Positions 25,337-35,104 of a DNA stretch of 64,000 nucleotides are shown one piece after another. The first letter of the stretch is position 1. Every line of letters starts with the position of its first letter. Made by a program: the position numbers and the translations under genes. Under the pieces are notes generated by a model that ran no database searches, was not told the origin of the DNA, and saw only the letters and a list, made by a program, of their open reading frames with translations. Source of the stretch: Nodularia sp. NIES-3585 (GTDB taxonomy: Bacteria > Cyanobacteriota > Cyanobacteriia > Cyanobacteriales > Nostocaceae); NCBI RefSeq assembly GCF_002218065.1, contig NZ_BDUB01000001.1:941567-1005566 (forward strand), in the 5' to 3' direction.

Positions 25337-26290
25337 TTAAACTGATGATGCCACCTGAATGCCATGTGTAATAGTTCGAGTTACAAACAATTCTAAATCC
25401 TCGTCAGGAATTGCTGCCCGCATTTGTAGCTTAACTGCTTGTGCTTGTTCTTCAGACTCCACCAGGGCAAACACCGTGGGGCCAGAACCAGACATCATGG
25501 TTCCTAATACGCCGGCTTGAGTGGCAAATAGTTCTCGCAGTTGTAAGACTTGAGGATATGCTGGTAAGACTACACGCTCTAAATCATTGTGCAGTTTTTG
25601 GGCAATTTCTCCGGCATCTTGATTCAGGATAGCTTTAACTATTGCTCCCGAATGTACTGCGGCTGCACGCGCTGCTAAATTTTCCGTATCTCTAAGATAA
25701 GAACTGCCAAATTCTTGGCGATAGGTTTTGTACGCCCAAGCTGTGGAAACTTCCAGACTGCGATATTTGGCCAACACTATATATATAGGCTCCACACTTG
25801 CTAAAGGCGAAAGTTGCTCACCTCTACCTGTAGCAATCACTGTGCCACCCGCCACACAAAAGGGGACATCTGAACCCAGAGTAGCACCGAGTTCTTCTAA
25901 TTCTGATTTTGTGAGTCCCAGGTTCCACAATAAATCTATCCCCACCAACACGGCTGCGGCATTTGTCGAACCTCCCGCCAACCCAGCAGCCACGGGGATA
26001 TGCTTCTTAATCGTAATTTCTACACCCCCATTTTGAGCCAAAGCTTCGGGAAATTTCGCCACCATGAGGGCGGCGGCTCGGTATGCTAAATTACTTTTAT
26101 CAGTAGGTACTTGTGGGTGGTTACAGTTGACGCGAATCGTGTCTGTGCTTAGGGATTGGACATTAATTTTGTCGGCGAGTTCAATACTTTGCAGTATCAT
26201 CGCTAACTCGTGATAACCATCGGGACGGTCACTGATGATTTCCAGATACAAATTAATTTTAGCAGGAGCAATTAGATTATATGAACGCAT
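25337..26290 (-). CDS. ispE: 4-diphosphocytidyl-2-C-methyl-D-erythritol kinase
   Basis: 317 residues of the GHMP kinase fold. LIAPAKINLYLEIISDRPDGYHEL at the start is the substrate-binding signature, PVAAGLAGGSTNAAAVLVGI near 94-113 is the ATP-binding glycine loop, and MMSGSGPTVFALVES near the end is the third GHMP motif. The enzyme phosphorylates CDP-methylerythritol in the plastid-type isoprenoid pathway. It lies between rsmA and the DUF3082 gene on one strand. Confidence 0.95.
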   Translation of the reverse strand: MRSYNLIAPAKINLYLEIISDRPDGYHELAMILQSIELADKINVQSLSTDTIRVNCNHPQVPTDKSNLAYRAAALMVAKFPEALAQNGGVEITIKKHIPVAAGLAGGSTNAAAVLVGIDLLWNLGLTKSELEELGATLGSDVPFCVAGGTVIATGRGEQLSPLASVEPIYIVLAKYRSLEVSTAWAYKTYRQEFGSSYLRDTENLAARAAAVHSGAIVKAILNQDAGEIAQKLHNDLERVVLPAYPQVLQLRELFATQAGVLGTMMSGSGPTVFALVESEEQAQAVKLQMRAAIPDEDLELFVTRTITHGIQVASSV

Positions 26291-26337
26291 ATCAGTTATC
26301 AGTTATCAGTTATCAGGGGTCAGTTATTGGGAATCAG
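26287..26337. repeat. Heptamer tandem repeat (TCAGTTA units)
   Basis: Several TCAGTTA units, partly diverged, occupy nearly the whole 50-base gap between rsmA and ispE. A second heptamer type (TGTTGAC) starts immediately after it, inside the end of rsmA. Confidence 0.8.
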
Positions 26338-26340
26338 TTA

Positions 26341-27177
26341 TCAGTCTGTTGACTGTTGACTGTTCACTGTTAACTGATTTACTAATGTTACCCATTGCTG
26401 AACGCTGAGGTCTTCGGCTCGAACTTGGGGATTTATTTCTAATTGTTCCAGTAAGTGGGTCAGGCGATCGCGTTCAATCAGAGATTGCAAGTTATTTCTT
26501 AACATTTTGCGTTTCGCCCCAAATCCCAGTTTGAGCAAACTCTCAAATTTGCGGGGGTTCAGTGCTGGTGTTTCAATCTGTCGGGGACGCAACCGCACAA
26601 CCGCTGAATCTACCTTTGGTGGTGGGTAAAATGCACCTGCGGGAACGGTACAAATGAATTCACAATCAGCTAAATACTGCACCCGCACACTCAACGCCCC
26701 AAAAGTTCGGGAACCAGGATTAGCATACAATCTATCGGCTACTTCTTTTTGCACTAGTAGCACTATGGAATCATACGGTTCTGGGTTGGGGTTGGCGATA
26801 GTGCCTAGCAACTTCTCAATGATTGGCCCTGTGATGTTGTAGGGGATATTCGCTACTACTTTATTTGGCTTTTGAAAGTTGGGAAATGCTGCTAACGGGG
26901 ATGATAAATCTAACGTGAGGAAATCCCCTTGCAATAGTAAGAAGTTATCTTTTTTACCCAGTTGCTTGGCTAACTGTTTGCATAAATCAAAGTCTATCTC
27001 CACTGCTACAAGCGATCGCACTAAGGGAAGTAAACGGCGAGTTAGAATACCCGTACCGGGGCCAATTTCCAGCACGCGATCATCGCTCTGGTGACATTCT
27101 GCTGCTTTAATAATTGCATCCAGTGCCTTTTCACTTTTGAGCCAATGTTGGGCAAAGGACTTGCGCGGTCTGATCAT
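26341..27177 (-). CDS. rsmA: 16S rRNA (A1518/A1519-N6) dimethyltransferase
   Basis: 278 residues. RKSFAQHWL opens the family, SAM motif I is VLEIGPGTGILT (35-46), and the catalytic N-x-P-Y is in VANIPYNITGPII. FGAKRKMLRNNL lies in the C-terminal domain. The enzyme dimethylates two adenines near the 3' end of 16S rRNA. The last dozen codons (NQLTVNSQQSTD) are made from the TGTTGAC heptamer repeat, so the C-terminus has been extended or replaced by repeat DNA. Upstream of ispE in the same run. Confidence 0.93.
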   Translation of the reverse strand: MIRPRKSFAQHWLKSEKALDAIIKAAECHQSDDRVLEIGPGTGILTRRLLPLVRSLVAVEIDFDLCKQLAKQLGKKDNFLLLQGDFLTLDLSSPLAAFPNFQKPNKVVANIPYNITGPIIEKLLGTIANPNPEPYDSIVLLVQKEVADRLYANPGSRTFGALSVRVQYLADCEFICTVPAGAFYPPPKVDSAVVRLRPRQIETPALNPRKFESLLKLGFGAKRKMLRNNLQSLIERDRLTHLLEQLEINPQVRAEDLSVQQWVTLVNQLTVNSQQSTD

Positions 27178-27414
27178 TAATTTTCCTGAATATATCTAGT
27201 TTTGAGATTTTTTTAATTGTGTTTCTAATTTGACAATATAAAAATTGAATGGTTCATTGATTTATATATTGACTTAAAATCTAAAAAATGGTAATGAGTG
27301 GTTTTTATTCTTTTTGAGAATACTTGATCTAATCGCCTAGTAACTGAAGTTTAAACGGCAAGACCCAAAATGAGATGGTAAAAAATTGTGCGCGTTTCAA
27401 CAAGATTCCTATCA

Positions 27415-27442
27415 GTAGGGGTGCAAACTTTTGCACCCCTAC
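27415..27442. terminator. 13-bp perfect hairpin after ndhB
   Basis: GTAGGGGTGCAAA, two loop bases, TTTGCACCCCTAC. It stands 32 bases after the ndhB stop (minus strand) and well before rsmA, so it may end the ndhB transcript, although no T-run follows. A diverged relative (TAGGGGCAAA / TTGCGCCCCTA) lies near 15596-15622, suggesting a dispersed element. The rest of 27178-27473 shows no gene. Confidence 0.5.
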
Positions 27443-27473
27443 AGCTTCAGCAATGAGTTAACAAGAAAACAAT

Positions 27474-29036
27474 CTACAATTCCTCTGGTTCCTGTGTGGA
27501 GATTGCACTTATTTGAGTTCTCTCAAAAATTGTTGCTTGTAGCATTGCAGTGTTAGAGATAGAATTGTTCGCCAGTGTAAATAGTGGATTCGACAAAACC
27601 CCGGCAATAGTAGTGGCGATTAAAGTTACTATCAATCCCACTTGCAGAGGTCTAAATCCAGGCAAATTCCACCGGATTTCTGGATAATTCTTGACTACTT
27701 CGGACATTTCTTGAGGTTCTTTGACTACCATCATTTTGACTACGCGAATGTAGTAGTAGATGGAGACAACGCTGGTAACTAAGCCTAGTAAAACTAACCA
27801 GTAAAGTCCAGCTTGCCAACCTGCCCAGAACAAGTAAATCTTCCCAAAAAACCCAGCTAATGGCGGAATTCCACCTAAAGAAAGTAGGGAGATACTCAAT
27901 CCTAGTGTGAGAAGTGGATCTTTTTGATACAAGCCAGAGTATTCAGCTATTTGGTCTGTGCCTGTCCGTAGGGAGAATAGAATAATGCAGGTAAACCCGC
28001 ACAGGTTCATGAACAGGTAGACCATTAGGTAAAACACCATACTGGCATATCCAGCTTCAGTGCCAGCAATCATGCCAATCATCACAAATCCAGCTTGAGC
28101 AATGGATGAATAAGCTAACATCCGTTTCATGCTGGTTTGAGCTAAGGCGACTACGTTACCTAACACCATACTCAGAACTGCAAGGGCAGTGAAAATAAAT
28201 CTCCATTCGTCAGCGACGAGGGGGAAGACTGTTGTCAGTAAGCGAATGGCTAGGGCAAACCCAGCTGCTTTGGAGCCAACAGATAAAAAGGCAATCACTG
28301 GGGTGGGAGCGCCTTCGTAAACGTCTGGTGTCCACTGGTGAAAGGGTGCAGCCGAGATTTTGAAGCCGATACCTGCAATCACGAAAATGAGCGCAATTAC
28401 CAAACCTAAAGATTGACCAACATTACCTGCGGTAATCCCGTTAGCGATCGCACCTAATTCTGTTTGTCCACCTGACAGACCGTACAGCAGCGAAACACCG
28501 TATAAAAATATTGCCGTACTGGAAGCTCCAATCAACAGGTATTTCAGCGCAGCTTCGTTAGAGCGGGGGTCACGCTTGGTATAACCTGTGAGTAAGTAAG
28601 AGGAAATACTAAGGGTTTCTAGTGAGATGAAAATCATCACCAACTCACTAGCACCGGATAAAAACATTCCTCCCAAAGTTGCAGTCAGCAAAATGGCGAT
28701 GAATTCGGCTAAAGCAGTACCACTCTGCTCAATGTAGCGAATTGACATCAAAATGGTGACAGCAGCAGACAACGCGATAATACCGCGAAAGACAATACTG
28801 AGGTCATCACCAATAAAGCTCCCGGTAAAGGAGATAGGATTAGTCACATCCCATTGAAGATAGAGTGCGCCAATCGCAGCGACTAAACCTGCGATCGCCA
28901 GATATCCAATCCAGCGTGAAGATGTACGTCCCAAAATCAAATCAACAATCAAAACCCCTAAGAGGGTGACAATTACAATCCCCTCTGGCAAAATCGTTCC
29001 AGCATTCAACTGGGATGTAAGATTAGCAAAATCCAT
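27474..29036 (-). CDS. ndhB: NAD(P)H-quinone oxidoreductase subunit 2 (NdhB)
   Basis: 520 residues with about 14 hydrophobic segments, the size of cyanobacterial NdhB. Recognisable are [25 protein letters not shown] and [29 protein letters not shown], the conserved proton-channel core with lysines in the membrane helices. It is a thylakoid membrane subunit of NDH-1, used in respiration, cyclic electron flow and CO2 uptake. It is transcribed alone, and its downstream hairpin is at 27415. Confidence 0.96.
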   Translation of the reverse strand: MDFANLTSQLNAGTILPEGIVIVTLLGVLIVDLILGRTSSRWIGYLAIAGLVAAIGALYLQWDVTNPISFTGSFIGDDLSIVFRGIIALSAAVTILMSIRYIEQSGTALAEFIAILLTATLGGMFLSGASELVMIFISLETLSISSYLLTGYTKRDPRSNEAALKYLLIGASSTAIFLYGVSLLYGLSGGQTELGAIANGITAGNVGQSLGLVIALIFVIAGIGFKISAAPFHQWTPDVYEGAPTPVIAFLSVGSKAAGFALAIRLLTTVFPLVADEWRFIFTALAVLSMVLGNVVALAQTSMKRMLAYSSIAQAGFVMIGMIAGTEAGYASMVFYLMVYLFMNLCGFTCIILFSLRTGTDQIAEYSGLYQKDPLLTLGLSISLLSLGGIPPLAGFFGKIYLFWAGWQAGLYWLVLLGLVTSVVSIYYYIRVVKMMVVKEPQEMSEVVKNYPEIRWNLPGFRPLQVGLIVTLIATTIAGVLSNPLFTLANNSISNTAMLQATIFERTQISAISTQEPEEL

Positions 29037-29125
29037 GAGATATATAGGTTTTGACGATTAGACATTAAGGCTAGCTGAGTTTATTCTATCTATTGTTATT
29101 CACCAAAGTTGCATTTATCTTTTTG

Positions 29126-29156
29126 AAGAGTGGGGAGTGGGGAGTGGGGAGTGGGG
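29126..29156. repeat. Heptamer tandem repeat (GGGGAGT)
   Basis: Four GGGGAGT units in the gap upstream of ndhB. A separate CACTCAG heptamer run is at about 29258-29279, just before the end of the RRM gene. Confidence 0.8.
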
Positions 29157-29194
29157 GAAAAGATTGTGACTTCCCAATGATTAATGACTAATGG

Positions 29195-29231
29195 CTAAAA
29201 AGTAAGCAGTTCAGTCAATGACTGAACTGCT
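29195..29231 (-). terminator. Rho-independent terminator of the RRM gene
   Basis: On the minus strand AGCAGTTCAGT and its complement form an 11-bp stem (13 if the loop is counted tight) at 29231-29205, followed by TTACTTTTTAG. It lies about 58 bases past the RRM gene stop and has the usual stem plus T-run. Confidence 0.7.
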
Positions 29232-29289
29232 GATTTTAGAATTATTTTTGATTTGCACTCAGCACTCAGCACTCAGCACGCATCGAGGC

Positions 29290-29577
29290 TTAATAGCGTT
29301 GTGAGTATCCACCACCAGAGCGACTGCCTTTGTCCTCCCGTGGTCTGGCTTTATTAACTTTCATTGCGCGACCCATCCATTCGGCACCATCTAGAGCCTC
29401 AATCGCAGCATCTTCTGCGGCTTCTGATTCCATTTCTACGAAACCAAAACCCCTTGCGCGCCCCGTTTCCCTATCTGTGGGTAATTGAACTCGCTTGACA
29501 GTGCCGTAATCGGAAAATACTTGAGTGAGGTCGTCTTCTGTGACGCTGTAGGATAGGTTGCCTACGTAAATTGACAT
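29290..29577 (-). CDS. RRM-domain RNA-binding protein, RbpA type
   Basis: 95 residues with one RNA-recognition motif. RNP2 is IYVGNLSYSV at the start and RNP1 is RARGFGFVEM near 42-51. The tail is short and glycine/serine-rich (GSRSGGGYSQRY), as in the cyanobacterial Rbp family, whose members are often cold-induced and bind mRNA. GGAGAG stands 4 bases before the ATG. An upstream segment can pair with that site (see 29582-29622). Confidence 0.92.
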   Translation of the reverse strand: MSIYVGNLSYSVTEDDLTQVFSDYGTVKRVQLPTDRETGRARGFGFVEMESEAAEDAAIEALDGAEWMGRAMKVNKARPREDKGSRSGGGYSQRY

Positions 29578-29581
29578 GAAA

Positions 29582-29622
29582 CTCTCCAGAATCCATTGAT
29601 GCAGAGATGTTTATCCGGAGAG
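29582..29622 (-). promoter_or_regulatory. Leader hairpin that can hide the RRM gene's ribosome binding site
   Basis: In the mRNA, CUCUCCGGA (29622-29614) can pair over nine positions with UCUGGAGAG (29590-29582), with one G-U pair and a 23-base loop. The second arm contains the GGAGAG ribosome binding site, 4 bases before the ATG. Closed, it would block initiation. Pairing is read from sequence; regulation is inferred. Confidence 0.5.
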
Positions 29623-30155
29623 CCGCTTGAATTTATGACTAAAAACAAGATCCGTATCACCGAAATTAACTACTCCAAAGAAATCCTAACATAACTTTTC
29701 TGCATAAAAAGCTGAAATTTTGGATTTTGTTCCATATATATGGTATTGTTAACCAGATTTTTATATATTTCCTATTTTTATCGCTGATTAGTTAAATTTT
29801 AAGATGGATTAATTTTTTGCTGCCTCGATCCTGTATTCACTGTCTCCATTTGAATTAAAGGAGTTAAGGTAAGGTATTAACGTTATTCAACTACAGGGGT
29901 ATTTTGAAAACTATATTCGCCAATTATGCCCTAGATAAGTTAAAGATTGAAATAGCTGGTAATTCACATCCAGCATTCCTCTAACCTATCCTCTAGGAAA
30001 AACTGTGCCATTCATTTAGCATATTTTCACCCTAGCGGGCAGCTTGTATGAGGATGAAATCAAAACCATAAGCGTGACGTTTTATCTTGAAATTTCACCG
30101 AAATTACCTCAATTTGATTGTTTAGCTAGACAGCTACCTTTTTCTTGAAATTTCC

Positions 30156-32807
30156 ATGTCAACTCTCGTCATCGTTGAATCTCCGACCAAAGCTCGTACC
30201 ATTCGCAACTACCTGCCAAAAGACTATCGGGTGGAAGCGTCTATGGGTCATGTCCGTGACCTACCCCAATCGGCTAGTGAAATTCCCGCCGCTGTGAAAG
30301 CGGAACGATGGGCGCAGCTGGGGGTAAATGTAGATGCAGACTTTGAACCGGTGTATGTTGTCCCTAAAGACAAAAAGAAAGTTGTTACCCAGCTTAAAGA
30401 TGCCCTCAAAGGTGTTGATGAACTGATTCTGGCAACTGACGAAGACCGGGAAGGTGAAAGCATAAGTTGGCATTTATACCAGTTGCTGAAGCCAAAAGTT
30501 CCGACTAAGCGGATGGTATTTCACGAAATTACCCAAGAAGCTATCAAAAAAGCTTTGAATAACTGCCGTGAGATTGATGAGCAGTTAGTTCGCGCCCAAG
30601 AAACACGGCGCATTTTGGATCGATTGGTTGGCTATACCTTGTCTCCCCTGCTGTGGAAAAAAATCGCCTGGGGATTATCTGCTGGGCGAGTGCAATCTGT
30701 AGCAGTGCGACTTTTAGTGAAAAAGGAACGCCAACGCCGTGCTTTCCATGAAGGTATATATTGGGATTTAAAGGCTAGCTTAGTGCAGGAAAAAACTGCC
30801 TTTGCAGCCCAATTGACCACATTGGGGGGAACGAAAGTAGCCACTGGTAGCGATTTCGATGCCTCCACCGGACAAATTACCGCAGGGCGCAATGTCTTGT
30901 TGCTCAACGAAGAGCAAGCTTTAGCTCTCCAGGAACGCTTGACCGGGAAAACCTGGAATGTTAACAGCATCGATGAACGCCCCGTAACGCGTAAACCTGC
31001 ACCACCTTTTACTACTTCGACACTGCAACAAGAATCCAACCGCAAATTGCGTCTTTCCGCCAGAGACACAATGCGAATTGCCCAGAATTTGTATGAGCAA
31101 GGGTATATCACCTATATGCGGACAGATTCAGTGCATTTATCTGATCAGGCGCTCACCGCTGCTCGTAGCTGTGTAGAACAACTTTATGGTAAAAATTACC
31201 TCAGCCCCCAAGCTCGGCAATACACCACCAAATCTAAAGGCGCACAAGAAGCCCACGAAGCCATTCGTCCGGCGGGTAGTACTTTCCGTACTCCCCAAGA
31301 AACTGGTTTAGGTGGTCGAGAACTTGCCCTTTATGACTTGATTTGGAAGCGGACTGTTGCCAGTCAAATGGCTGACTGTCGGCAAACCCAAATTACTGTC
31401 CAGTTGCAAGTTGAAGATGCTGGCTTTCGTTCTTCTGGTAAGCGGATTGATTTTCCGGGATTCTTGCGCGCTTATGTGGAAGGTTCAGATGATCCAGATG
31501 CGGCTTTAGAAGATCAGGAAGTCATTTTGCCCAGTTTAAAAGTTGGGGATCATCCAGACTGTACTGAATTAGAAGCCGTGGGTCACGAAACCCAACCACC
31601 AGCTAGATATACTGAAGCTACTCTGGTGAAAACCCTAGAAAGTGAAGGCATTGGTCGCCCTAGTACCTACGCCAGCATCATCGGCACAATCATTGATAAG
31701 GGTTACGCCCAATTGGTGAGTAATGCCCTGATTCCGACTTTCACTGCTTTTGCAGTCACCAACCTCCTAGAAAAACATTTTCCGGATGTTGTAGACCCCA
31801 GTTTCACCTCCAAGATGGAACAAACTCTCGATGACATTGCCACAGGCGAAGCTAAGTGGTTGCCTTATTTGCGGGAATTTTATCTGGGAGACAAAGGTTT
31901 AGAAACTTTAGTTAGAGAACAGGAAAGTCAAATCGATGCCAGTCAAGCCAGAACGGTATTACTGGAAAATTTAGATGCCAAAGTCCGCATTGGCAAATAT
32001 GGCCCCTACATCGAAGTTGACAATGATGGCACTGTGATTACTGCCTCAATTCCCAAAGACCTGACACCATCTGACCTCGACCCGAAACAGGTAGAAGTGC
32101 TGCTGCGGCAAAAAACCGTGGGGCCTGACCAGGTAGGTCGGCATCCTGAAACTGGTGAACCAATTTATCTGAAAATTGGTACTTACGGCCCCTATGTGCA
32201 GTTAGGTGATAAAACCGAAGAAAATCCCAAACCCAAACAAACTTCTCTACCTAAAGGTGTTACTCCCGAAAATGTCACCTTAGAGATGGCTGTGGGTCTT
32301 TTGGCTCTACCGCGGACATTGGGAGTACATCCTGACACAGGTAAGAAAATTCAAGCCAGTTTGGGGCGTTTTGGCCCTTACGTCGTTCACGACCAGGGTA
32401 AGGAAGGTAAAGACTATCGCTCTCTCAAAGCTGCTGATAATGTGCTGAAAGTTTCCCTGGAACGGGCATTGGAGTTATTATCTGAACCGAAAAAGGGACG
32501 TGGCTCCAGCAGTAGTAAATCTAAGGCAGCTTTACGCGAATTGGGTATGCACCCGGATGAAGGTACGCCTGTGAATATTTATGATGGACCCTATGGACCT
32601 TATATTAAGCACGGCAAAATTAATGTCAGCATCCCAGAAGGTCAATCGGTAGAAGATGTCACACTATCTACAGCGCTCGAATTATTAGAAACTAAAGCAT
32701 CTACCAAAAAAACGACTCGCAAGACGAGTAAATCAACAACTTCTCGAGCTAAGTCAACTGCTAAATCATCTAAGACTAGCGCTAAAAAAAATGATGCCGA
32801 AGGTTAG
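30156..32807 (+). CDS. topA: DNA topoisomerase I (main copy)
   Basis: 883 residues. The Toprim domain opens [20 protein letters not shown], with the acidic motif ATDEDREGE near 92. The active tyrosine is in YITYMRTDS near residue 320, and [15 protein letters not shown] follows. The C-terminus has no zinc fingers but four repeats of the kind [29 protein letters not shown] and [10 protein letters not shown], then a Lys/Ser/Thr-rich tail of about 37 residues. The divergent gap 29578-30155 must hold promoters for it and the RRM gene. It relaxes negative supercoils. Confidence 0.95.
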   Translation: MSTLVIVESPTKARTIRNYLPKDYRVEASMGHVRDLPQSASEIPAAVKAERWAQLGVNVDADFEPVYVVPKDKKKVVTQLKDALKGVDELILATDEDREGESISWHLYQLLKPKVPTKRMVFHEITQEAIKKALNNCREIDEQLVRAQETRRILDRLVGYTLSPLLWKKIAWGLSAGRVQSVAVRLLVKKERQRRAFHEGIYWDLKASLVQEKTAFAAQLTTLGGTKVATGSDFDASTGQITAGRNVLLLNEEQALALQERLTGKTWNVNSIDERPVTRKPAPPFTTSTLQQESNRKLRLSARDTMRIAQNLYEQGYITYMRTDSVHLSDQALTAARSCVEQLYGKNYLSPQARQYTTKSKGAQEAHEAIRPAGSTFRTPQETGLGGRELALYDLIWKRTVASQMADCRQTQITVQLQVEDAGFRSSGKRIDFPGFLRAYVEGSDDPDAALEDQEVILPSLKVGDHPDCTELEAVGHETQPPARYTEATLVKTLESEGIGRPSTYASIIGTIIDKGYAQLVSNALIPTFTAFAVTNLLEKHFPDVVDPSFTSKMEQTLDDIATGEAKWLPYLREFYLGDKGLETLVREQESQIDASQARTVLLENLDAKVRIGKYGPYIEVDNDGTVITASIPKDLTPSDLDPKQVEVLLRQKTVGPDQVGRHPETGEPIYLKIGTYGPYVQLGDKTEENPKPKQTSLPKGVTPENVTLEMAVGLLALPRTLGVHPDTGKKIQASLGRFGPYVVHDQGKEGKDYRSLKAADNVLKVSLERALELLSEPKKGRGSSSSKSKAALRELGMHPDEGTPVNIYDGPYGPYIKHGKINVSIPEGQSVEDVTLSTALELLETKASTKKTTRKTSKSTTSRAKSTAKSSKTSAKKNDAEG

Positions 32808-32820
32808 TTAAGGTTAAACC

Positions 32821-32997
32821 ATTTTGGATTTTAGATTTGTGTTAGCGCAGCGTACGCAGCGTAGCGAGTATTTTAGATTGACTTTGGCCAAGCATACGCA
32901 GCACAGCGAGTAGTTTAGATTTATGAGCAGGCATAAGCCAGGGCGTGAACCAAAAAAACAATCCAAAATCCAAAATCCAAAATCTAAAATTGGTACG
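32821..32997. repeat. Composite of TAGATTT/AAATCCA heptamers and GC-rich dispersed units
   Basis: TTTTGGATTTTAGATTT at the left faces several AAATCCAAA units at 32961-32995, so the ends form an inverted repeat. Between them lie two related GC-rich pieces (GCAGCGTAGCGAGTA and GCAGCACAGCGAGTA) each followed by TTTAGATT. It sits 15 bases after topA. The same heptamer type occurs in the 23S-5S spacer at 59898. Confidence 0.7.
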
Positions 32998-33114
32998 GTC
33001 AAGAATCAAAAGTCCATAGTGGTTGTAAAATTTGCTAGCTCTGGACTTTTGGCTCTCGATTCAGAACACCCATCATTAGTGAAATGCCATTTTGTACGTT
33101 TGTAATGTGATACT

Positions 33115-33243
33115 CTAAAAAGTAGGGGGGATCACAACTCCAAATTCTTGAAGTAGCTCATTTCCAGAATCTGGACGTTTATCCCAACCCGTTATCAAAT
33201 TAGAGGTGTCAAAGTACGCGAGTTCTGCGTAACTGTTAGTCAA
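33115..33243 (-). CDS. Possible short minus-strand ORF or gene remnant
   Basis: From a TTG at 33243 the frame reads TNSYAELAYFDTSNLITGWD and then KRPDSGNELLQEFGVVIPPTF before TAG at 33115. The frame is open back to a stop near 33270. Residue composition is protein-like, but there is no ATG and no ribosome site. I do not recognise the family. It may be the C-terminal remnant of a lost gene. Confidence 0.28.
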   Translation of the reverse strand: MTNSYAELAYFDTSNLITGWDKRPDSGNELLQEFGVVIPPTF

Positions 33244-33278
33244 AATATTGAGGTAGTATCTCAGGAGCGGTCAGTTCA

Positions 33279-33416
33279 ATGGACTATATAGATAAAGTGC
33301 TAGAAAAACTGAAGGCGTTGGCACGCAAGCTGATTGATGGCTTGTTAGGGCCAGAATGCGAGCCAGAACCGGAACTAATTCCGATTCCTGTACACGAACG
33401 AACACGTCGTCGTTAA
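33279..33416 (+). CDS. 45-residue amphipathic protein upstream of aroQ
   Basis: ATG at 33279 opens a frame starting MDYIDKVLEKLKALARKLIDG, an amphipathic helix, followed by a Pro/Glu segment (CEPEPELIPIPV) and a basic end HERTRRR. AGGAG lies 12 bases upstream. It ends 16 bases before aroQ, so it should share its transcript. The function is unknown; the ordered composition argues against chance. Confidence 0.5.
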   Translation: MDYIDKVLEKLKALARKLIDGLLGPECEPEPELIPIPVHERTRRR

Positions 33417-33431
33417 AGCAGCCCAAAGAAA

Positions 33432-33890
33432 TTGAACTCATCTTCACCACTGACCAGCATTTTAGTGCTGCACGGGCCAAATCTAAATTTACTAGGACAG
33501 CGAGAACCAGGAATTTATGGTTCCTTGGGGCTGGCTGAAATTAATCGCTTGTTAGAAGAAGAAGCTGTGAAGTTTCAGGCGAAAGTGATTCCCGTGCAGT
33601 CAAATCATGAGGGGGTTTTAGTAGATACTATTCATGGGGCTTTAGGAAAACATCAGGGAATTTTGATTAATGCCGGGGCTTATACCCATACTAGTGTGGC
33701 TTTACGGGATGCGATCGCTGGTGTTAATCTACCTACAGTAGAAGTACATCTGAGCAATATTTATCGCCGGGAAGAGTTCCGTCACCATTCTTTTATAGCG
33801 GCTGTAGCCATCGGACAAATAAGTGGTTTTGGCGTGCAAAGTTATTTGCTGGGCTTACAAGCTCTAGTGCATCATTTAAGAAATAAATAA
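33432..33890 (+). CDS. aroQ: Type II 3-dehydroquinate dehydratase
   Basis: 152 residues. [23 protein letters not shown] opens the family with the catalytic Tyr/Arg region, and [19 protein letters not shown] and [18 protein letters not shown] carry the Asn and His of the active site. It converts 3-dehydroquinate to 3-dehydroshikimate in the shikimate pathway. No ATG precedes the conserved start; TTG at 33432 is the best initiator, which is unusual. Confidence 0.94.
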   Translation: MNSSSPLTSILVLHGPNLNLLGQREPGIYGSLGLAEINRLLEEEAVKFQAKVIPVQSNHEGVLVDTIHGALGKHQGILINAGAYTHTSVALRDAIAGVNLPTVEVHLSNIYRREEFRHHSFIAAVAIGQISGFGVQSYLLGLQALVHHLRNK

Positions 33891-33913
33891 GTTAAGCTTT
33901 ATTTTTTCTGAAT

Positions 33914-34879
33914 ATGCGCTACCCACTAATTAATCGGTTTAAAGGTACTTTATTAGGGGCATTACTATGTGAAGTTTTAGCTAAGAATACCCAAGAGCAG
34001 TCTAGTATTTGCTCCGATATCAGCGAAATAGCAGTTCTGGGTACCCAAAGCTTAATTGAGTTAGGGAAATTAGATATAGATAATTGGCTAGAGCGTCATC
34101 AAACAAAATTTCCTCATTTAAATATAACTGATGCTGTTGATGCTGTTTTACCAAAAGCGATTATTGTCACTCTACCAGTGACACTTTTTTTTCATGAGAA
34201 TACTGCTAACCTCCGACAAAACCTGTTGCATATGTTGCAACTATGGGAATATGACCCAATTGTTAGGGATGGCACACTAGCAGTAGGATATGCGATCGCT
34301 CAATGCTTCACACAAAAGCTTCATCCTCAAACTCTCATACCGGAAATCATCGCCTTTATTGGAGAAACAACGACACTTTTACCGCAAAAGTTACTAAAAC
34401 TTAATGATTTATTAGTTCAAGGAGTTGGGTTAGAATCGGCACAAGCCGAATTCAGTAGAGAAGAAGAGCCGAGTAATGCGATCGCTATGGCATTTTACTG
34501 CTTTCTCAGCACCTTAGAAGACCTACGTCTGGGGGTTTTGCGGTCTACTCACCAGGATAATATCCGGCGAGGAGAAACTGGAAATTTAAATTCCCAAACC
34601 ATTACTACAATTACTGGGGCTTTATCGGGAGCTTACAACAGCACTGCGGGTATTCCCGTAAAATGGCAGGTTATATTATGTCCAACTAATTTAGGCAATG
34701 GGGAACTAACAAATTTTTTTCAGGTGCTAGAATTAGCTGATGCACTTGTTGCTGTATGGTCAGGAGTGTATGATCCCGCCTTACATTTAAAAGAGTACCC
34801 AGAGGAGGGATGTGCCAAATATGAAGAACAGACTCAGCTGTGCGTCTTTGCATCTCCTCGCGTTATCCAGTCACGTTAA
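33914..34879 (+). CDS. ADP-ribosylglycohydrolase-like protein lacking metal-site residues
   Basis: 321 residues. RFKGTLLGALLCEVLAKN at the start aligns with the RxxGxxxGxxxGDALG opening of DraG-type hydrolases, but the GD is replaced. Near residue 226-245, SQTITTITGALSGAYNSTAGIPVKW aligns with GGDTDTxAAxxGALAGAxxGxxxIPxxW, again without the Asp residues. The helical fold is probably kept while the dimetal centre is lost, so it may bind and not cut. aroQ ends 23 bases upstream and a 7TM-HD gene follows. Confidence 0.6.
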   Translation: MRYPLINRFKGTLLGALLCEVLAKNTQEQSSICSDISEIAVLGTQSLIELGKLDIDNWLERHQTKFPHLNITDAVDAVLPKAIIVTLPVTLFFHENTANLRQNLLHMLQLWEYDPIVRDGTLAVGYAIAQCFTQKLHPQTLIPEIIAFIGETTTLLPQKLLKLNDLLVQGVGLESAQAEFSREEEPSNAIAMAFYCFLSTLEDLRLGVLRSTHQDNIRRGETGNLNSQTITTITGALSGAYNSTAGIPVKWQVILCPTNLGNGELTNFFQVLELADALVAVWSGVYDPALHLKEYPEEGCAKYEEQTQLCVFASPRVIQSR

Positions 34880-35104
34880 TGTTATGGCCACCGTTCAATG
34901 TGTAGGCGCAAAATACCAAATCATGAAAAGAAAACTTAGTAGTTCTCTACTCTCCAAGTATAACCTTAGTTTGTAGGTAGCTATCGTGTGCAATCGGCTT
35001 CAACCAGATCCCATCACCGATGTTCTCATCACGTCCAGCACAGTTTGGGCTTTTTTGAGGATTTTCTTGTTTTGAGTGATCAAAGTAAGGCGGCTCCAGA
35101 GATC

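Noticed and set aside
33356-33538. 60-codon plus-strand frame across the small ORF and aroQ
   Set aside because: It is out of frame with both better supported genes.
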